From NCBI RefSeq assembly GCF_003054175.1, contig NZ_QBKN01000015.1:56209-120208 (forward strand): a stretch of DNA of 64,000 nt, in the 5' to 3' direction. The stretch is from Allosediminivita pacifica. Its GTDB lineage: Bacteria; Pseudomonadota; Alphaproteobacteria; Rhodobacterales; Rhodobacteraceae. Below the pieces are notes generated by a model that had not been told where the DNA came from, ran no database searches, and saw only the letters and a list, made by a program, of their open reading frames with translations. Positions 1 to 8,023 of the stretch are shown here, piece after piece. Both the position numbers and the translations under genes were made by a program. How positions within the stretch are numbered: position 1 is the first letter of the stretch; each line of letters starts with the position of its first letter.

Positions 1-1
1 C

Positions 2-505
2 GCCATGCCGCAGTTCTGGCTGGGGCTGATGGCGATCATGATCTTCTCGGTCACGCTGAAATGGCTGCCGACGTCGGGCATCGGGACGCCCGCGCACCTC
101 GTGCTGCCCGCGCTGACGCTGGCGATGACGCCGCTGGCGCGCTTCACCATGATGGTGCGCGCGGCCATGATCGACGAGATGAACACGCAATACGTCAAGA
201 CCGCCCGCGCCAAGGGGCTGGGCCTCGGGCGCATCCTGCGCGTGCACACGCTGCGCAACATCATGGTGCCCTTCCTGTCGATCTCGGGGTGGGAGCTGAT
301 CACGACGCTCTCGGGCTATACCGTGGTGGTCGAGACGGTCTTTGGCTGGCCCGGGCTGGGCCTGACGGCCGTGCAGGCGATCCAGCGCGGCGACCTGTTC
401 CTGGTGCAGGCTATCGTCTTTTCCATCGCGCTGATGATCGTCTGCATCGGCATCCTGATGGACGTGCTGTCGAAGATGATCGACCCGCGCATCGAGCTGA
501 ACTGA
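2..505 (+). CDS. Dpp/Opp-type ABC transporter permease, 5'-truncated by window edge
   Basis: Inner-membrane permease of a peptide/nickel-type ABC importer (DppB/OppB family). Only the C-terminal ~167 residues are present; the ATG at 5 is internal, since the family is about 310-340 residues long. Hydrophobic spans and the cytoplasmic EAA loop that docks on the ATPases (AKGLGLGRILRVHTLRN) are visible. The C-terminus DPRIELN is typical of DppB. The stop overlaps the next start (ATGA), the first of three such overlaps in a permease-permease-ATPase-ATPase operon. The binding protein presumably lies upstream of the window. The substrate cannot be read from the sequence. Confidence 0.93.
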   Translation, partial: AMPQFWLGLMAIMIFSVTLKWLPTSGIGTPAHLVLPALTLAMTPLARFTMMVRAAMIDEMNTQYVKTARAKGLGLGRILRVHTLRNIMVPFLSISGWELITTLSGYTVVVETVFGWPGLGLTAVQAIQRGDLFLVQAIVFSIALMIVCIGILMDVLSKMIDPRIELN

Positions 506-1431
506 TGACGCAGGCAAGGCCCCACCGACCGCTCCGCGCCCTTCTGGCCGAGCTCTGGCAGGACAAGCCCGCGGCGCTGGGGCTGGCCGTGATTCTCGCC
601 ATCGTCGCCATGGCAATCCTTGCCCCGCTGGTGGCGCCCTACGATCCCGCCGACCAGTCGATCCTGTCGCGGCTGACGCCGCCGGTCTGGAATGATCGCG
701 GAAGCTGGGAGCACATCCTCGGGACAGACAACCTTGGCCGTGACGTTTTCAGTCGGCTGATCTGGGGTGCGCGCACGACGCTGACCATCGGCGGGCTGAC
801 CTGCCTGATCGCGGCGGGCATCGGCACGGTGGTCGGGCTCTGGGCCGGCTTCATGGGCGGGCGGACGGATTCCGTGCTGATGCGGCTGGTGGACATCCAG
901 GTGTCCTTTCCGGGCATCCTTCTGATTCTGCTGGTGGTCGGCGTCCTTGGCCCCGGCATGTGGACGCTCATCATCGTGCTGTCGGTGACCAACTGGATGG
1001 TCTACGCGCGGCTCGTGCGCAGCGTCGTGTCCTCCACGCGGCAGACACCCTATGTCGAGGCGGCCGAGGTCATCGGCTGCCGCCCCTCGCGGGTGATCTT
1101 CGTGCACATCCTGCCCAACCTCGTGTCGCCGCTGCTGACGCTGCTGATCCTCGAGTTCACCAACATCGTGCTGGCCGAGGCGGCGGTCTCCTTCCTCGGC
1201 TTCGGGGTGCAGCCACCCGACACCTCCTGGGGGCTCGATGTGGCCTCGGGGCGGGATTACCTCTTTATCGCGTGGTGGCTGGTGACCTTCCCGGGGCTGG
1301 CCATCGTCGCGACGGTGCTGTCGATCAACCTCTTCGCCAACTGGCTGCGGGTGACGACCGACCCCGAGGAGCGCGAGAAGCGCCACGCCCGCACCGTGGC
1401 CGCGCGGCGCAGGCGGAGGGGCACGGCATGA
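505..1431 (+). CDS. Dpp/Opp-type ABC transporter permease (DppC family)
   Basis: Second permease of the importer, 308 residues, usual for DppC/OppC. The ATG start overlaps the stop of the upstream permease (ATGA). It has the OppC N-terminal helix (about residues 22-45, before APYDP), the LGTDNLGRDVFSRLIWGAR segment typical of DppC, a series of hydrophobic helices and an EAA loop (GCRPSRVIFVHILPN). Translational coupling to both neighbours implies assembly with the upstream permease and the two downstream ATPases. Substrate unknown; a peptide or similar small solute is a family-level guess. Confidence 0.95.
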   Translation: MTQARPHRPLRALLAELWQDKPAALGLAVILAIVAMAILAPLVAPYDPADQSILSRLTPPVWNDRGSWEHILGTDNLGRDVFSRLIWGARTTLTIGGLTCLIAAGIGTVVGLWAGFMGGRTDSVLMRLVDIQVSFPGILLILLVVGVLGPGMWTLIIVLSVTNWMVYARLVRSVVSSTRQTPYVEAAEVIGCRPSRVIFVHILPNLVSPLLTLLILEFTNIVLAEAAVSFLGFGVQPPDTSWGLDVASGRDYLFIAWWLVTFPGLAIVATVLSINLFANWLRVTTDPEEREKRHARTVAARRRRRGTA

Positions 1432-2417
1432 ACGATCCCCTGCTCGAGATCGACGACCTCCGGGTCGACTTCGACACGCGCGCCGGGCTGGTGCAGGCGG
1501 TGCGCGGCGTCTCACTGACGCTCGGGCGCGGCGAGACGCTGGGGCTCGTCGGCGAAAGCGGCTCGGGCAAGAGCGTGACCGCGCAGGCCGTGATGGGGCT
1601 GATCGACGTGCCGGGGCGGATTGCCGGTGGCGCGGTGCGCTGGAATGGCATGCCGCTGGTGGGCGAAGGCGTGCGGCGCAGGCCCCGCCGGATCTGGGGG
1701 CGCGAGATCACGATGATCTTCCAGAACCCCATGACCTCTCTCAACCCGCTGATGACGGTGGGCGCGCAGCTGGGCGAGGTGATCCACCTCTACCTCGGCC
1801 TGCGCGGCGCCGCGGCGCGCACCCGCGCGGCCGAGCTGCTGGACGCGGTGGGGATCTCGGGCGCCTCGCGCCGCCTCGACCAGTACCCGCACGAGTTCTC
1901 GGGCGGGATGCGGCAGCGGGTGATGATCGCCATGGCCATCGCGAGCGAGCCGCGCCTGCTGATCGCGGACGAACCCACCACCGCGCTCGACGTGACAATC
2001 CAGGCGCAGATCCTCGAACTGCTGGCGGGATTGCAGGAAAAGCTCGGCCTTTCGATCATCCTCATCACCCACGACCTTGGCATCGTGGCGGGGCTCTGCC
2101 ACCGGGTGGCGGTGATGTACGCGGGCCAGATCGTGGAAACCGGCACGGTCGACGACATCTTTGCCCGCCCCGGGCACCCCTACACGCAGGGGCTCATCCG
2201 CTCGACCCCGCGGCTCGACGCGGTGGAGGACCGGCTGGTCTCCATCGACGGCACGCCCCCGGGGCTGCGGACCCCGCCCGAGGGCTGTGCCTTCCGGCCG
2301 CGCTGCCCCGCCGCGCAGGCGGCGTGCCATGCGCCGCAGCGCCTGGCATCGCACGGCGCGGGCCATGTCGCCTGCTGCCGGGCCGGGGTCGACGCCTGGG
2401 ACGTGGGCGCCGCATGA
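1428..2417 (+). CDS. Dpp-type ABC transporter ATP-binding protein (DppD family)
   Basis: Cytoplasmic ATPase, 329 residues. Walker A (GESGSGKS), Q-loop (FQNPMTSLNP), signature (FSGGMRQR) and Walker B with D-loop (LLIADEPTTALD) appear in order. The C-terminal oligopeptide extension with clustered cysteines (CAFRPRCPAAQAAC) is typical of DppD/OppD. The start overlaps the permease stop by 4 nt and the stop overlaps the next ATPase start by 4 nt, so all four transporter genes are translationally coupled. Confidence 0.95.
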   Translation: MNDPLLEIDDLRVDFDTRAGLVQAVRGVSLTLGRGETLGLVGESGSGKSVTAQAVMGLIDVPGRIAGGAVRWNGMPLVGEGVRRRPRRIWGREITMIFQNPMTSLNPLMTVGAQLGEVIHLYLGLRGAAARTRAAELLDAVGISGASRRLDQYPHEFSGGMRQRVMIAMAIASEPRLLIADEPTTALDVTIQAQILELLAGLQEKLGLSIILITHDLGIVAGLCHRVAVMYAGQIVETGTVDDIFARPGHPYTQGLIRSTPRLDAVEDRLVSIDGTPPGLRTPPEGCAFRPRCPAAQAACHAPQRLASHGAGHVACCRAGVDAWDVGAA

Positions 2418-3427
2418 CACGCGATCCCGCCCTTTCCGTCGACGGCCTTTCGGTCGATTACCCGCTGTCCTCGGGCGGGCTGTTCCGGCGCGCGCGATCG
2501 GTGACGGCGGTCAGCGACGTGTCCCTTCAGATCGCTCCGGGCGAGACGCTGGGGCTGGTCGGAGAATCCGGGTCGGGCAAGACCACCGTGGGACGGGCGA
2601 TCCTGCGCCGGGTGCCGGCCTCGGCGGGACGGATCAGTTTCGAAGGGAAGGACATCACCCACCTTCGCGGGGACGCCCTGCGCAAGTTGCGGGCGCGGAT
2701 GCAGTTGATCCTGCAGGACCCCTACACCTCGCTCAACCCGCGCATGACCGTGGCCGACATCGTGGCCGAACCGCTGCTGGTCCACGGACTTGTCGCATCG
2801 CGGGCCGAAGCGGCGCGCGAGGTGCGCGGACTGCTCGACCGCGTGGGCATGCCCGCCGACGCCGCCGACCGCTATCCCCACAGCTTCTCCGGCGGCCAAC
2901 GCCAGAGGATCGGCATCGCCCGCGCGCTGGCGCTGAAGCCCTCGCTCATCGTCGCGGACGAACCGGTGTCGGCGCTCGATGTCTCGGTCCGGGCGCAGGT
3001 GGTGAACCTGATGCAGGACCTGCAGCGCGAGCTTGGCATCGCCTTCCTGTTCATCGCGCATGACCTCGCCATCGTGCGGCACATCTCGCACCGGGTGGCG
3101 ATCATGTATGCCGGGCGCATCGTCGAGGTCGCCCCGCGCGAGGCGATCTATGAGCGTCCCGTGCACCCCTATACCGAAGCGTTGCTGTCGGCGGTTCCGG
3201 TGGCCGATCCGCCGGTGCAGCGCGCGCGCCGCCGCATCATCCACCCGGGCGAGGCGGTGGACATTGCCGACCCGCCCTCGGGCTGCCGCTTCCACCCCCG
3301 ATGCCCCATCGCCACCGAGCGTTGCCGTGACGAGGTGCCGCCGCTGGAGCCGAAGGCGGAGGGACACATGGCCGCCTGCTGGAACCGGGGGGGCGTGATG
3401 GGGCTGCGGATGAAGGTGCATTCTTGA
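2414..3427 (+). CDS. Dpp-type ABC transporter ATP-binding protein (DppF family)
   Basis: Second ATPase of the importer, 337 residues. Walker A (GESGSGKTT), Q-loop (LQDPYTSLNPR), signature (SFSGGQRQR) and Walker B (LIVADEPVSALD) are intact. The C-terminal DPP extension with cysteines (CRFHPRCPIATERC) is present. The start is set by the ATGA overlap with the first ATPase. It would pair with that protein as the heterodimeric motor. An SDR follows after 11 nt on the same strand, so that enzyme may act on the imported substrate. Confidence 0.95.
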   Translation: MTRDPALSVDGLSVDYPLSSGGLFRRARSVTAVSDVSLQIAPGETLGLVGESGSGKTTVGRAILRRVPASAGRISFEGKDITHLRGDALRKLRARMQLILQDPYTSLNPRMTVADIVAEPLLVHGLVASRAEAAREVRGLLDRVGMPADAADRYPHSFSGGQRQRIGIARALALKPSLIVADEPVSALDVSVRAQVVNLMQDLQRELGIAFLFIAHDLAIVRHISHRVAIMYAGRIVEVAPREAIYERPVHPYTEALLSAVPVADPPVQRARRRIIHPGEAVDIADPPSGCRFHPRCPIATERCRDEVPPLEPKAEGHMAACWNRGGVMGLRMKVHS

Positions 3428-3438
3428 GGAGGACGGGC

Positions 3439-4197
3439 ATGTCCAGCGAACCGGTCATTGTCATCACGGGGGCGGCCACCGGCATCGGCGCCGCAATCGC
3501 GCGTCGCGTCGCGGCGCCGGGCGTCGGGCTGCTGCTGCACACCGGCAGCAACGCGGACGGATTGGCAGCGGTCGCCGAGGCGGCGCGGGTTGCAGGTGCC
3601 GAGGTGGTCACGCGGCTGGGGGATCTGTCCGATCCGGCGGTGCCGGGGTCGCTGCTCGCGGCGGCGCGGGAGGCCTTTGGCCGGGTCGATCAGGTGGTGT
3701 CGAACGCCGGACGGGCGCAGCGGTCGTGCTTTGGCGAGCTGTCGGCGGGGGACCTAGAGCGCGCGTTCGCCACTATGCCGATGGCCTTCTTCCGGCTGAT
3801 CGATTCCGCGCTTCCCGACCTGCAGGCCTCGGACCGGGGGCGGGTGATCGCGGTGAGTTCCTTCGTCGCGCATTCCTTCGGGACGAACGGCATGCTGTTC
3901 CCGGCCAGCAGCGCCGCCAAGGCGGCGCTTGAGGCGCTGGCCATGACGCTTGCGGCGCAGCTTGGCCCGGACGGCGTCACGGTCAACTGCATCGCGCCGG
4001 GGTTCGTGCGCAAGGACGCCGGCGGCCATCGGGCGACGACGAGCGAGGCAATGGAGCGCGCGCGGGCGATAACGCCGAACGGGCGGTTGGGCGAACCGGC
4101 GGACATTGCCGAGACAGTCGCCTTCCTGCTGTCGCCGGGGGCGGGGCACATGACGGGGCAGGTGCTGCACGTGGACGGCGGGCTGCTTCTGCCCTGA
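3439..4197 (+). CDS. Short-chain dehydrogenase/reductase lacking the canonical catalytic Tyr
   Basis: SDR-family Rossmann protein of 252 residues, last gene of the ABC operon. ATG 3439 is preceded by GAGGAGGA at 3426-3433. The cofactor motif is TGAATGIG (residues 10-17); NAG and the VSS segment (near residue 142) are present. The classical YxxxK reads S157-S-A-A-K161 within FPASSAAKAALEAL, so Lys is kept but Tyr is replaced by Ser. The C-terminus (TGQVLHVDGGLLLP) is typical of FabG-like SDRs. It may be a divergent reductase or a non-catalytic SDR. Substrate not inferable. Confidence 0.9.
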   Translation: MSSEPVIVITGAATGIGAAIARRVAAPGVGLLLHTGSNADGLAAVAEAARVAGAEVVTRLGDLSDPAVPGSLLAAAREAFGRVDQVVSNAGRAQRSCFGELSAGDLERAFATMPMAFFRLIDSALPDLQASDRGRVIAVSSFVAHSFGTNGMLFPASSAAKAALEALAMTLAAQLGPDGVTVNCIAPGFVRKDAGGHRATTSEAMERARAITPNGRLGEPADIAETVAFLLSPGAGHMTGQVLHVDGGLLLP

Positions 4198-4243
4198 GGC
4201 ACGGTCGCCGGCGGTTTGCCGCAGGTCGCCGCGCTCTATGGGC

Positions 4244-4278
4244 TTGATCCGACGTGGCGAGAACATATGATGAACATC
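4244..4278 (+). promoter_or_regulatory. Promoter with overlapping LexA-type SOS box
   Basis: A direct repeat GAAC-N7-GAAC at 4261-4275 (GTTC-N7-GTTC on the other strand) is exactly the LexA box form known in Rhodobacter and other alphaproteobacteria. It overlaps a -10-like TATGAT (4266-4271) placed 16 nt after a -35-like TTGATC (4244-4249). Transcription would start near 4278-4279, at the ATG of the radical SAM gene. The sequence match is direct; LexA control is inference. Confidence 0.7.
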
Positions 4279-5514
4279 ATGGGAAAGATGAGTCTCGACC
4301 GCAAGTTGGCGATCCTCTCGGATGCCGCGAAATACGATGCCTCCTGCGCGTCTTCGGGCGGGCAGAGGCGGGATTCGAAGGACGGCACGGGGATCGGGTC
4401 GGTCACTGGGTCGGGCATCTGCCATGCCTACGCGCCGGACGGGCGCTGCATCAGCCTGCTCAAGATCCTGATGACGAACTTCTGCATCTACGACTGCGCC
4501 TATTGCGTGAATCGGGTGAGTTCCAACGTCGAACGGGCGCGGTTCTCGCCCGAGGAGGTGGTGGAATTGACGCTGGAGTTCTATCGCCGCAACTACATCG
4601 AAGGGCTGTTCCTGTCCTCGGGGATCATCCGCAGCCCGGACGAGACCATGGGCGACATGGTGCGGATCGCCAGGCTGTTGCGCCACGAGCACGGGTTTCG
4701 CGGGTACGTGCATCTCAAGACCATCCCCGATGCCGCGCCCGAGCTGATCGAGGAAGCGGGGCTGCTGGCCGACCGGCTGTCGATCAACGTGGAGATGCCC
4801 ACGGACGCAGCGGTGCAGTCCTACGCGCCCGAGAAGTCGCCCGGGCAGATCCGCAAGGCCATGGCCGACGTGCGGCTGAAGCGCGAGGCGGGCAAGGAGC
4901 GCAGCCACACCGGCAGGCGGGCCGCGCGCTTTGCCCCGGCGGGGCAGTCGACGCAGATGATCGTGGGTGCGGATGGCGCCGATGACAGCACCATCCTGCG
5001 CAGCGCCACGCGGCTTTATTCGGGCTACAAGCTGAGCCGGGTCTATTACTCGGCCTTTTCGCCGATCCCCGATGCCTCGGCCGCGCTGCCGCTGGTGAAG
5101 CCGCCGCTCATGCGCGAGCACAGGCTGTATCAAGCGGACTGGCTGCTGCGGTTCTACGGCTTCGACGTGGAGGAGATCGCGGGGGCGACGCGTGGCGGAC
5201 ACCTCGACCTGGAGGTCGATCCCAAGCTCGCCTGGGCACTGGGCAACCGGCACCTGTTCCCGGTGGCGGTGAACCGGGCGGAGCGCGAGATGCTGCTGCG
5301 GGTGCCCGGGCTGGGGGCGAAGACGGTCAAACGGGTGCTCGAGACACGGCGCCACCGCGAGGTGCGCTATGACGACCTGCGGCGGATGGGGGCGAACCTG
5401 CGGCAGGCCCGGCCCTTCATCACCCTGCCGGACTGGCGGCCCGGCGCGCTGGCCGAGGCGGTCGATCTGCGTGCCCGTGTGGTGGCGCCGCCCGAGCAGC
5501 TGCAGCTGATCTGA
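4279..5514 (+). CDS. Radical SAM protein linked to UDG (putative DNA modification/repair, TIGR03916-like)
   Basis: Radical SAM enzyme of 411 residues with the cluster motif C69-x3-C73-x2-C76 (CIYDCAYC). A C-terminal helix-hairpin-helix-like segment (VPGLGAKTVKRVLETRR, near residue 340) suggests DNA contact. It matches the family called putative DNA modification/repair radical SAM protein, which always travels with a DUF4130/UDG partner; its reaction is unknown. ATG 4279 was chosen because the predicted promoter places +1 there, giving a leaderless mRNA. ATGs at 4267 and 4270 lie inside the LexA box, and 4288 is an alternative. The stop overlaps the next start (TGATG). SOS induction is inferred from the operator. 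Confidence 0.9.
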   Translation: MGKMSLDRKLAILSDAAKYDASCASSGGQRRDSKDGTGIGSVTGSGICHAYAPDGRCISLLKILMTNFCIYDCAYCVNRVSSNVERARFSPEEVVELTLEFYRRNYIEGLFLSSGIIRSPDETMGDMVRIARLLRHEHGFRGYVHLKTIPDAAPELIEEAGLLADRLSINVEMPTDAAVQSYAPEKSPGQIRKAMADVRLKREAGKERSHTGRRAARFAPAGQSTQMIVGADGADDSTILRSATRLYSGYKLSRVYYSAFSPIPDASAALPLVKPPLMREHRLYQADWLLRFYGFDVEEIAGATRGGHLDLEVDPKLAWALGNRHLFPVAVNRAEREMLLRVPGLGAKTVKRVLETRRHREVRYDDLRRMGANLRQARPFITLPDWRPGALAEAVDLRARVVAPPEQLQLI

Positions 5515-6923
5515 TGCGGACCGTGGTGCTGCCGGAAACCGGCACCTTTGCCGCCTGGCGGGACGAGGCGCGGGCGCTGCTGGGCGCGGGCGTGCCGCCC
5601 GAGGATGTGCTGTGGCAGCGGGGTGAGGCTGAGGCGGATCTCTTCGCCGAGGCGCTGCCGCAGGTCTTCGGGGGCGAGGTGCGGGTGCCGAAGGGGTTTG
5701 TCGATCTCGCGCGGTGGGTGGTCTGGCACCGCGATCCGGAGCGTTTCGCCCGGCTCTACGCCGCGCTCTGGGCGCTGCGGGGCAACCGGCACCTGCTGGA
5801 GGACCGGGGCGACGCGCGGGTGGCGCGGCTGGACCGGATGGCCAAGGAGGTGCGGCGTGATCGGCACAAGATGACGGCCTTCCTGCGGTTCCGCGACGTT
5901 GGCGAGGTCGGGGCGGCGCGGCGTCGTTTTGCGGCCTGGTTCGAGCCTTCGCATTTCATCCTGGAGCCTGCTTCGGACTTCTTCGTGAAGCGGTTCGGCG
6001 ACATGGACTGGTCGATCTTCACGCCGGACCTGTCGGCGCATTTCGAAGACGGGCGGTTGCGGCTGGCGCCCGGCGAGGCGCGGCCCGACCTGCCGGAGGA
6101 TGCCGCCGAGGACCTCTGGCGGACCTACTTCCGCAACATCTTCAACCCGGCGCGGCTGAAGGTGAAGGCGATGCAGGCCGAGATGCCGCGCAAGTACTGG
6201 AAAAACATGCCCGAGGCGGCTCTGATTCCGGAGCTGGTGGCGGGTGCGCAGGCGCTTGCGGTTGAGATGGCCGCGGCGGCGCCGACGCTGGCCCCTGCGC
6301 GGGCGGCGCGGATCGGCGCGCGGCTGCGCGAGGGGCGGGAGGTGCCGGACGCGGAGTCTCTGTCGGCCTGCCGGCGGTGTCCGCTTTGGGGAGGGGCGAC
6401 GCAGGCCGTGCCGGGCGAGGGACCGCAGGATGCACGGCTGATGGTCGTGGGCGAGCAGCCCGGCGATCGCGAGGACCTTGAAGGGAGGCCCTTCGTGGGG
6501 CCTGCGGGGCAGTTGTTCGACGCGGTGGCCGCACGGGCGGGGCTCGACCGGCGGCAGGCCTGGGTGACGAATGCGGTGAAGCATTTCAAGTTCGCGCCGC
6601 GGGGCAAGCGGCGCATCCACCAGGCGCCGAACCGGGGCGAGATCCGCCATTGCCGCTGGTGGCTGGACCTGGAGCGCGAACAGGTGAAGCCCGAGCTGAT
6701 CCTTGCCATGGGGGCCACTGCGGTGGAGAGCCTGACCGGCGACCGTGCCGGGCTGATGGCGCGGCGGGGCGGCGTGGAACGCACTGAGGACGGCGTGCCG
6801 GTGCTGATAACCGTGCACCCCTCCTACCTGCTGCGGCTTCCGGCGTCGGAACGCGTCGCGGCCGAGGCGCTGTTCGAGGCAGACCTGCGGCGGGCGGTAG
6901 AGATGCTGGGCGCGGGGGACTAG
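5514..6923 (+). CDS. DUF4130 - UdgX-type uracil-DNA glycosylase fusion
   Basis: Two-domain protein of 469 residues. Residues 1 to ~255 match the DUF4130 'probable DNA metabolism protein' family. Residues ~280-469 are a UdgX-type uracil-DNA glycosylase: C286-x2-C289, the GEQPG motif (313-317), the UdgX-specific loop KRRIHQ with H369, C380, and HPSYLLR with H435. In characterised UdgX the loop histidine forms a permanent covalent bond to the abasic site, so the protein caps rather than frees the lesion. A fourth cluster cysteine is absent; His in AVKHFKF may fill that place (inference). Coupled by TGATG to the radical SAM gene. Its stop shares a CTAG with the convergent ackA stop. Confidence 0.92.
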   Translation: MRTVVLPETGTFAAWRDEARALLGAGVPPEDVLWQRGEAEADLFAEALPQVFGGEVRVPKGFVDLARWVVWHRDPERFARLYAALWALRGNRHLLEDRGDARVARLDRMAKEVRRDRHKMTAFLRFRDVGEVGAARRRFAAWFEPSHFILEPASDFFVKRFGDMDWSIFTPDLSAHFEDGRLRLAPGEARPDLPEDAAEDLWRTYFRNIFNPARLKVKAMQAEMPRKYWKNMPEAALIPELVAGAQALAVEMAAAAPTLAPARAARIGARLREGREVPDAESLSACRRCPLWGGATQAVPGEGPQDARLMVVGEQPGDREDLEGRPFVGPAGQLFDAVAARAGLDRRQAWVTNAVKHFKFAPRGKRRIHQAPNRGEIRHCRWWLDLEREQVKPELILAMGATAVESLTGDRAGLMARRGGVERTEDGVPVLITVHPSYLLRLPASERVAAEALFEADLRRAVEMLGAGD

Positions 6924-8023
6924 GCTACGAGATCCGCCGTGGCGCAGAGGATTTCCTCTTCCTCGCGGGTTTCGCGGACCAGCACCTCGAGGTCCGGCAG
7001 GAAGGCGAGGGCGTTGGTGACCGCGGTGCGGATGTCGGGGGCGTTTTCGCCAATGCCGCCGCAGAAGATCAGCGTATCAAGCCCGCCCATGACGGCGGCG
7101 GTGCGGGCGACCTCTTCGGCGATGCGGGTGGTGAAGATCTCGATCGCGTCGCGGGCGGCCTGCGTGTCGGAGGCGAGCAGGTCGCGCATGTCGTTGGAGA
7201 GGCCCGAGATCCCGCGCAGGCCGGAGTCGTGGTAGAGCAGGCGTTCGAGATCGGCCGGGCTCATGCCATCGCGCAGGAGGTGGAGCAGCACGCCGGGGTC
7301 GATGCGGCCACAGCGCGTGCCCATGACGAGGCCGTCGAGGGTGGAAAAACCCATGCTGTTGGAGAGGCTGCGCCCGTCCCTGACCGCCGTGACCGAGCAG
7401 CCGTTGCCGAGATGGGCGATGGCGATGCGGCGGTCCTCGGCCGGGTAGCCCTCGGCCTGCAGGCTGCGCATGATCGACTGGCAGGACAGCCCGTGGAAGC
7501 CGTAGCGGCGCAGGCCTGCGTCGTACTGGGCGCGGGGCAGGGCGAAGCTGTCGTGGGCGAAGGGTTTGCCCGCGTGGAAACCGGTGTCGAAGCAGGCGAC
7601 GTGGCGCGCGCCGGGGAAGAGCGATTGCGCGGCGGCGATGCCCTTCAGGCTGGGCGGCAGGTGCAGCGGGGCGAGGGGGATCAGCGCCTCGAGCTGCGCA
7701 ACAAGGGCCGCGTCGATCACGCACGGCGTGTCGAGGTGCGGGCCGCCGTGGACCACCCGGTGCCCGGCGCCGATGACGGCGCGACCGGGCAGCTGCTGAG
7801 ATATGGCGTCGGCTGCGGCGTGGAGTGTTGCCGCCTGGTCGGGGGCGGCGCAGGGGCTGGTGACCTCCGCCTCGCCCGGGCTGGCGAGGCGGAGGCGGGC
7901 GTCCTCGGTGCCGACGCGGTCGATGGTGCCCGAGAGTAGCGCCTCGGTCGGCGCGTCGGCGGGTGCCGCCTGAAACTTCAGCGAGGAGCTGCCGACGTTG
8001 AAGGCGAGGAGCAGCGCGCTCAT
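6920..8023 (-). CDS. ackA: Acetate kinase
   Basis: Acetate kinase (acetyl phosphate + ADP to acetate + ATP), 367 residues, slightly short for the family. Family motifs: FNVGSSSLKFQ at the N-terminus, GHRVVHGG, HLGNGCSV and FSTLDGLVMGTRCGRIDPG. It is last in an operon iseJ-xsc-UPF0324-ackA, and its ATG overlaps the stop of the UPF0324 gene (ATGA). Beside xsc, which makes acetyl phosphate, it would turn the carbon product of sulfonate cleavage into acetate and ATP, where many sulfonate clusters carry pta. Stop set by TAG at 6922-6920. Confidence 0.95.
   Translation of the reverse strand: MSALLLAFNVGSSSLKFQAAPADAPTEALLSGTIDRVGTEDARLRLASPGEAEVTSPCAAPDQAATLHAAADAISQQLPGRAVIGAGHRVVHGGPHLDTPCVIDAALVAQLEALIPLAPLHLPPSLKGIAAAQSLFPGARHVACFDTGFHAGKPFAHDSFALPRAQYDAGLRRYGFHGLSCQSIMRSLQAEGYPAEDRRIAIAHLGNGCSVTAVRDGRSLSNSMGFSTLDGLVMGTRCGRIDPGVLLHLLRDGMSPADLERLLYHDSGLRGISGLSNDMRDLLASDTQAARDAIEIFTTRIAEEVARTAAVMGGLDTLIFCGGIGENAPDIRTAVTNALAFLPDLEVLVRETREEEEILCATADLVA

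Noticed and set aside
61..504. Long open frame upstream of the DppC start, in frame with it
   Set aside because: It is an Arg/Ala/Gly-rich shadow of the DppB gene. The real DppC start is ATG 505, overlapping the DppB stop.
3754..5355. Long minus-strand open frames opposite the SDR and radical SAM genes (and similar ones elsewhere)
   Set aside because: High GC keeps antisense frames open. The translations are Arg/Pro/His-rich with no domain features, while the other strand encodes clear families.
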